Shown here: in pieces, positions 62,890 to 64,000 of the stretch
Layout: each line of letters starts with the position of its first letter
Position numbering within the stretch: position 1 is the stretch's first letter
Source: Ptychodera flava
Lineage: Eukaryota > Hemichordata > Enteropneusta > Ptychoderidae
DNA length: 64,000 nt
Assembly (NCBI RefSeq): GCF_041260155.1
Contig: NC_091931.1
Span: forward strand, 47,005,433 to 47,069,432
Direction of reading: 5' to 3'
Translations under genes and position numbers: made by a program
The notes under the pieces: generated by a model
Seen by the model: only the letters and a program-made list of their open reading frames with translations
The model's database searches: none
What the model was told of the DNA's origin: nothing

Positions 62890-64000
62890 TTGTATGATTT
62901 TCTCTCTTATAACATTATTTCACCATGTCTTGATTACTGGTATTAAAATATTTCTAAACCTAATTTTTCAAGTAATTAGGTTTACAGTAATAGTAATTTT
63001 GTTTTCATTGTTTTGTTGTGCCGCACCTTTGAAATTCGACATTCCCTTTCTAAGTATAAACCAATGGTCAACATATAACCAAGAGCTCTCTGATGTCATA
63101 AACCCAATGCACTTTGAACTTTGCCAGAATCAAATGAGTCCTAAAACAGCTGGGGAACAATTCACTGTGTTACTTGACGGGTTTTTGTCTTCCAAACCCG
63201 AGCTGGTGGACAATGAAAAGAGTTCGTATTATCGAAGCCATGAACCAAAGACTTTGACTGAAGCCAAAAGAAAGAAAAATGCATTGCGAAGAAAGGCATA
63301 TGGTACGGATGGCACGGAAGAAGACAGAAAAGCTTTTCGCGAAGCGGTCAAGATCGTAAGTTACCTCAAGAAACAGAACAGGGCAAATAATATTGATAAG
63401 TCGACGATTCACCAAGAAAACCTCTATAGAAATAACTTTTTAGCTTTTGCAAAAAAAATGTACCGCTGGTGATTTGACAACTGTACCAACAAAACCGACA
63501 TTTACAAAACAGGAAGCTAATGTATTTTATCCATCAAAATATGCTAATGAAGCTGTCATTAATTTGACACAACTATCTTGGTTCCCCTGGATACCAACAA
63601 CACAAAATACGTCATTTGATCTAAGTCCTGTTAGACCAAAAGATATTAAGCACATTTTGAAATCAAAGAAATCTAAATCGGCGCCAGGTGATGATGGAAT
63701 TCTTTATGGGCTTCTTAAAAAGCTACCAACTACTCATCGATTTCTAGCAACTATGTTCACAAAACAGCTCCATTATGGTGATCCACCAGAATCATGGTCT
63801 CAATGCCGTATTTCATTGCTTTATAAAGGTGGTGATTCTCATGACCCGTCTAACTTTCGAATGATAGCTCTTACATCTTGTATTGGTAAATTGTATCATC
63901 AGATACTAACGAACAGATCACTAAACTACCTTTTAATGAACAATCTCATTGACAATACAACACAGAAAGCTTTTCTACCTGGTATCAGTGGTTGCATTGA
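62890..64000 (+). mobile_element. R2-like LINE, coding part, running off the right edge
   Basis: The upstream frame (to 63472) has MSPKTAGEQFTVLLDGFL, SHEPKTLTEAKRKKNALRRK and AVKIVSYLKKQN. From about 63462 another frame carries the reverse-transcriptase start: PVRPKDIKHILKSKKSKSAP, GDDGILYGLLKKLP, then WSQCRISLLYKGGDSHDPSN, FRMIALTSCIGKLYH and TQKAFLPGISGCI. The two frames differ by one base at a run of eight A. The style of the domain matches R2-type proteins annotated in marine invertebrates. The catalytic FADD-type motif would lie beyond the window. The left boundary is somewhere in 62890-63010. It sits in a JIP intron, opposite to the gene. Confidence 0.7.

Overview
The window is eukaryotic nuclear DNA, AT-rich and intron-rich, from a non-vertebrate animal. 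I would guess a marine invertebrate (invertebrate deuterostome or mollusc), because pearl/Helentron-like repeats with ACGG microsatellites sit beside animal-type genes with short coding exons; the exact phylum cannot be read from the sequence. Exons were assembled by hand from splice sites and phases. Five protein genes are supported.

Layout. (1) 1775-8975, minus strand: a complete five-exon gene for a 137-residue ankyrin-repeat protein. (2) 14197-21823, plus strand: a FAAP20-like gene (Fanconi anaemia core-complex ubiquitin reader) in four exons, ending in a UBZ finger and a terminal tryptophan; a 28-bp tandem duplication in exon 3 throws it out of frame. (3) 26609-31300, minus strand: ATP5PB, mitochondrial ATP synthase subunit b, eight exons, 249 residues. 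(4) 32436-40010, plus strand: WDR77/MEP50, the PRMT5 partner, eight exons, 358 residues. ATP5PB and WDR77 stand head to head, as in human. (5) 46470 to about 62847, minus strand: the C-terminal half (15 exons, about 770 residues) of a JIP3/JIP4 (MAPK8IP3/SPAG9) scaffold; the N-terminal half lies beyond the right edge. WDR77 and the JIP gene converge on a gene-poor stretch at 40.0-46.5 kb.

The space between exons is dominated by repeats. Several separate element families share one plan: a short subterminal inverted repeat at one end, 145-225 bp tandem core repeats, an (ACGG)n-like microsatellite, and a closing hairpin whose last arm is the complement of the starting repeat (3432-5457, 12234-14118, 18408-19261 reversed, 46613-48226, and a partial one at 5690-5905). 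There are also cut-and-paste DNA transposons and MITEs, several with legible target duplications (TAA at 6725-8115, TA at 10954-12052 and 31508-31919, 9 bp at 29981-30589, 6 bp at 37927-39162), a 2.1-kb element with long inverted repeats at 23.2-25.3 kb, two copies of one LINE 3' end, and the start of an R2-like LINE at the right edge. Minisatellites lie in a FAAP20 intron, a JIP intron and the WDR77 3' flank.

The five genes do not form one pathway. The clearest functional pair is ATP5PB/WDR77, whose shared upstream region is a candidate bidirectional promoter. The most unusual features are the shared repeat-element architecture, the triple-hairpin array at 11.0-11.3 kb, the duplicated splice acceptors in two genes, and the minisatellite lying inside the intron that splits the FAAP20 zinc finger.
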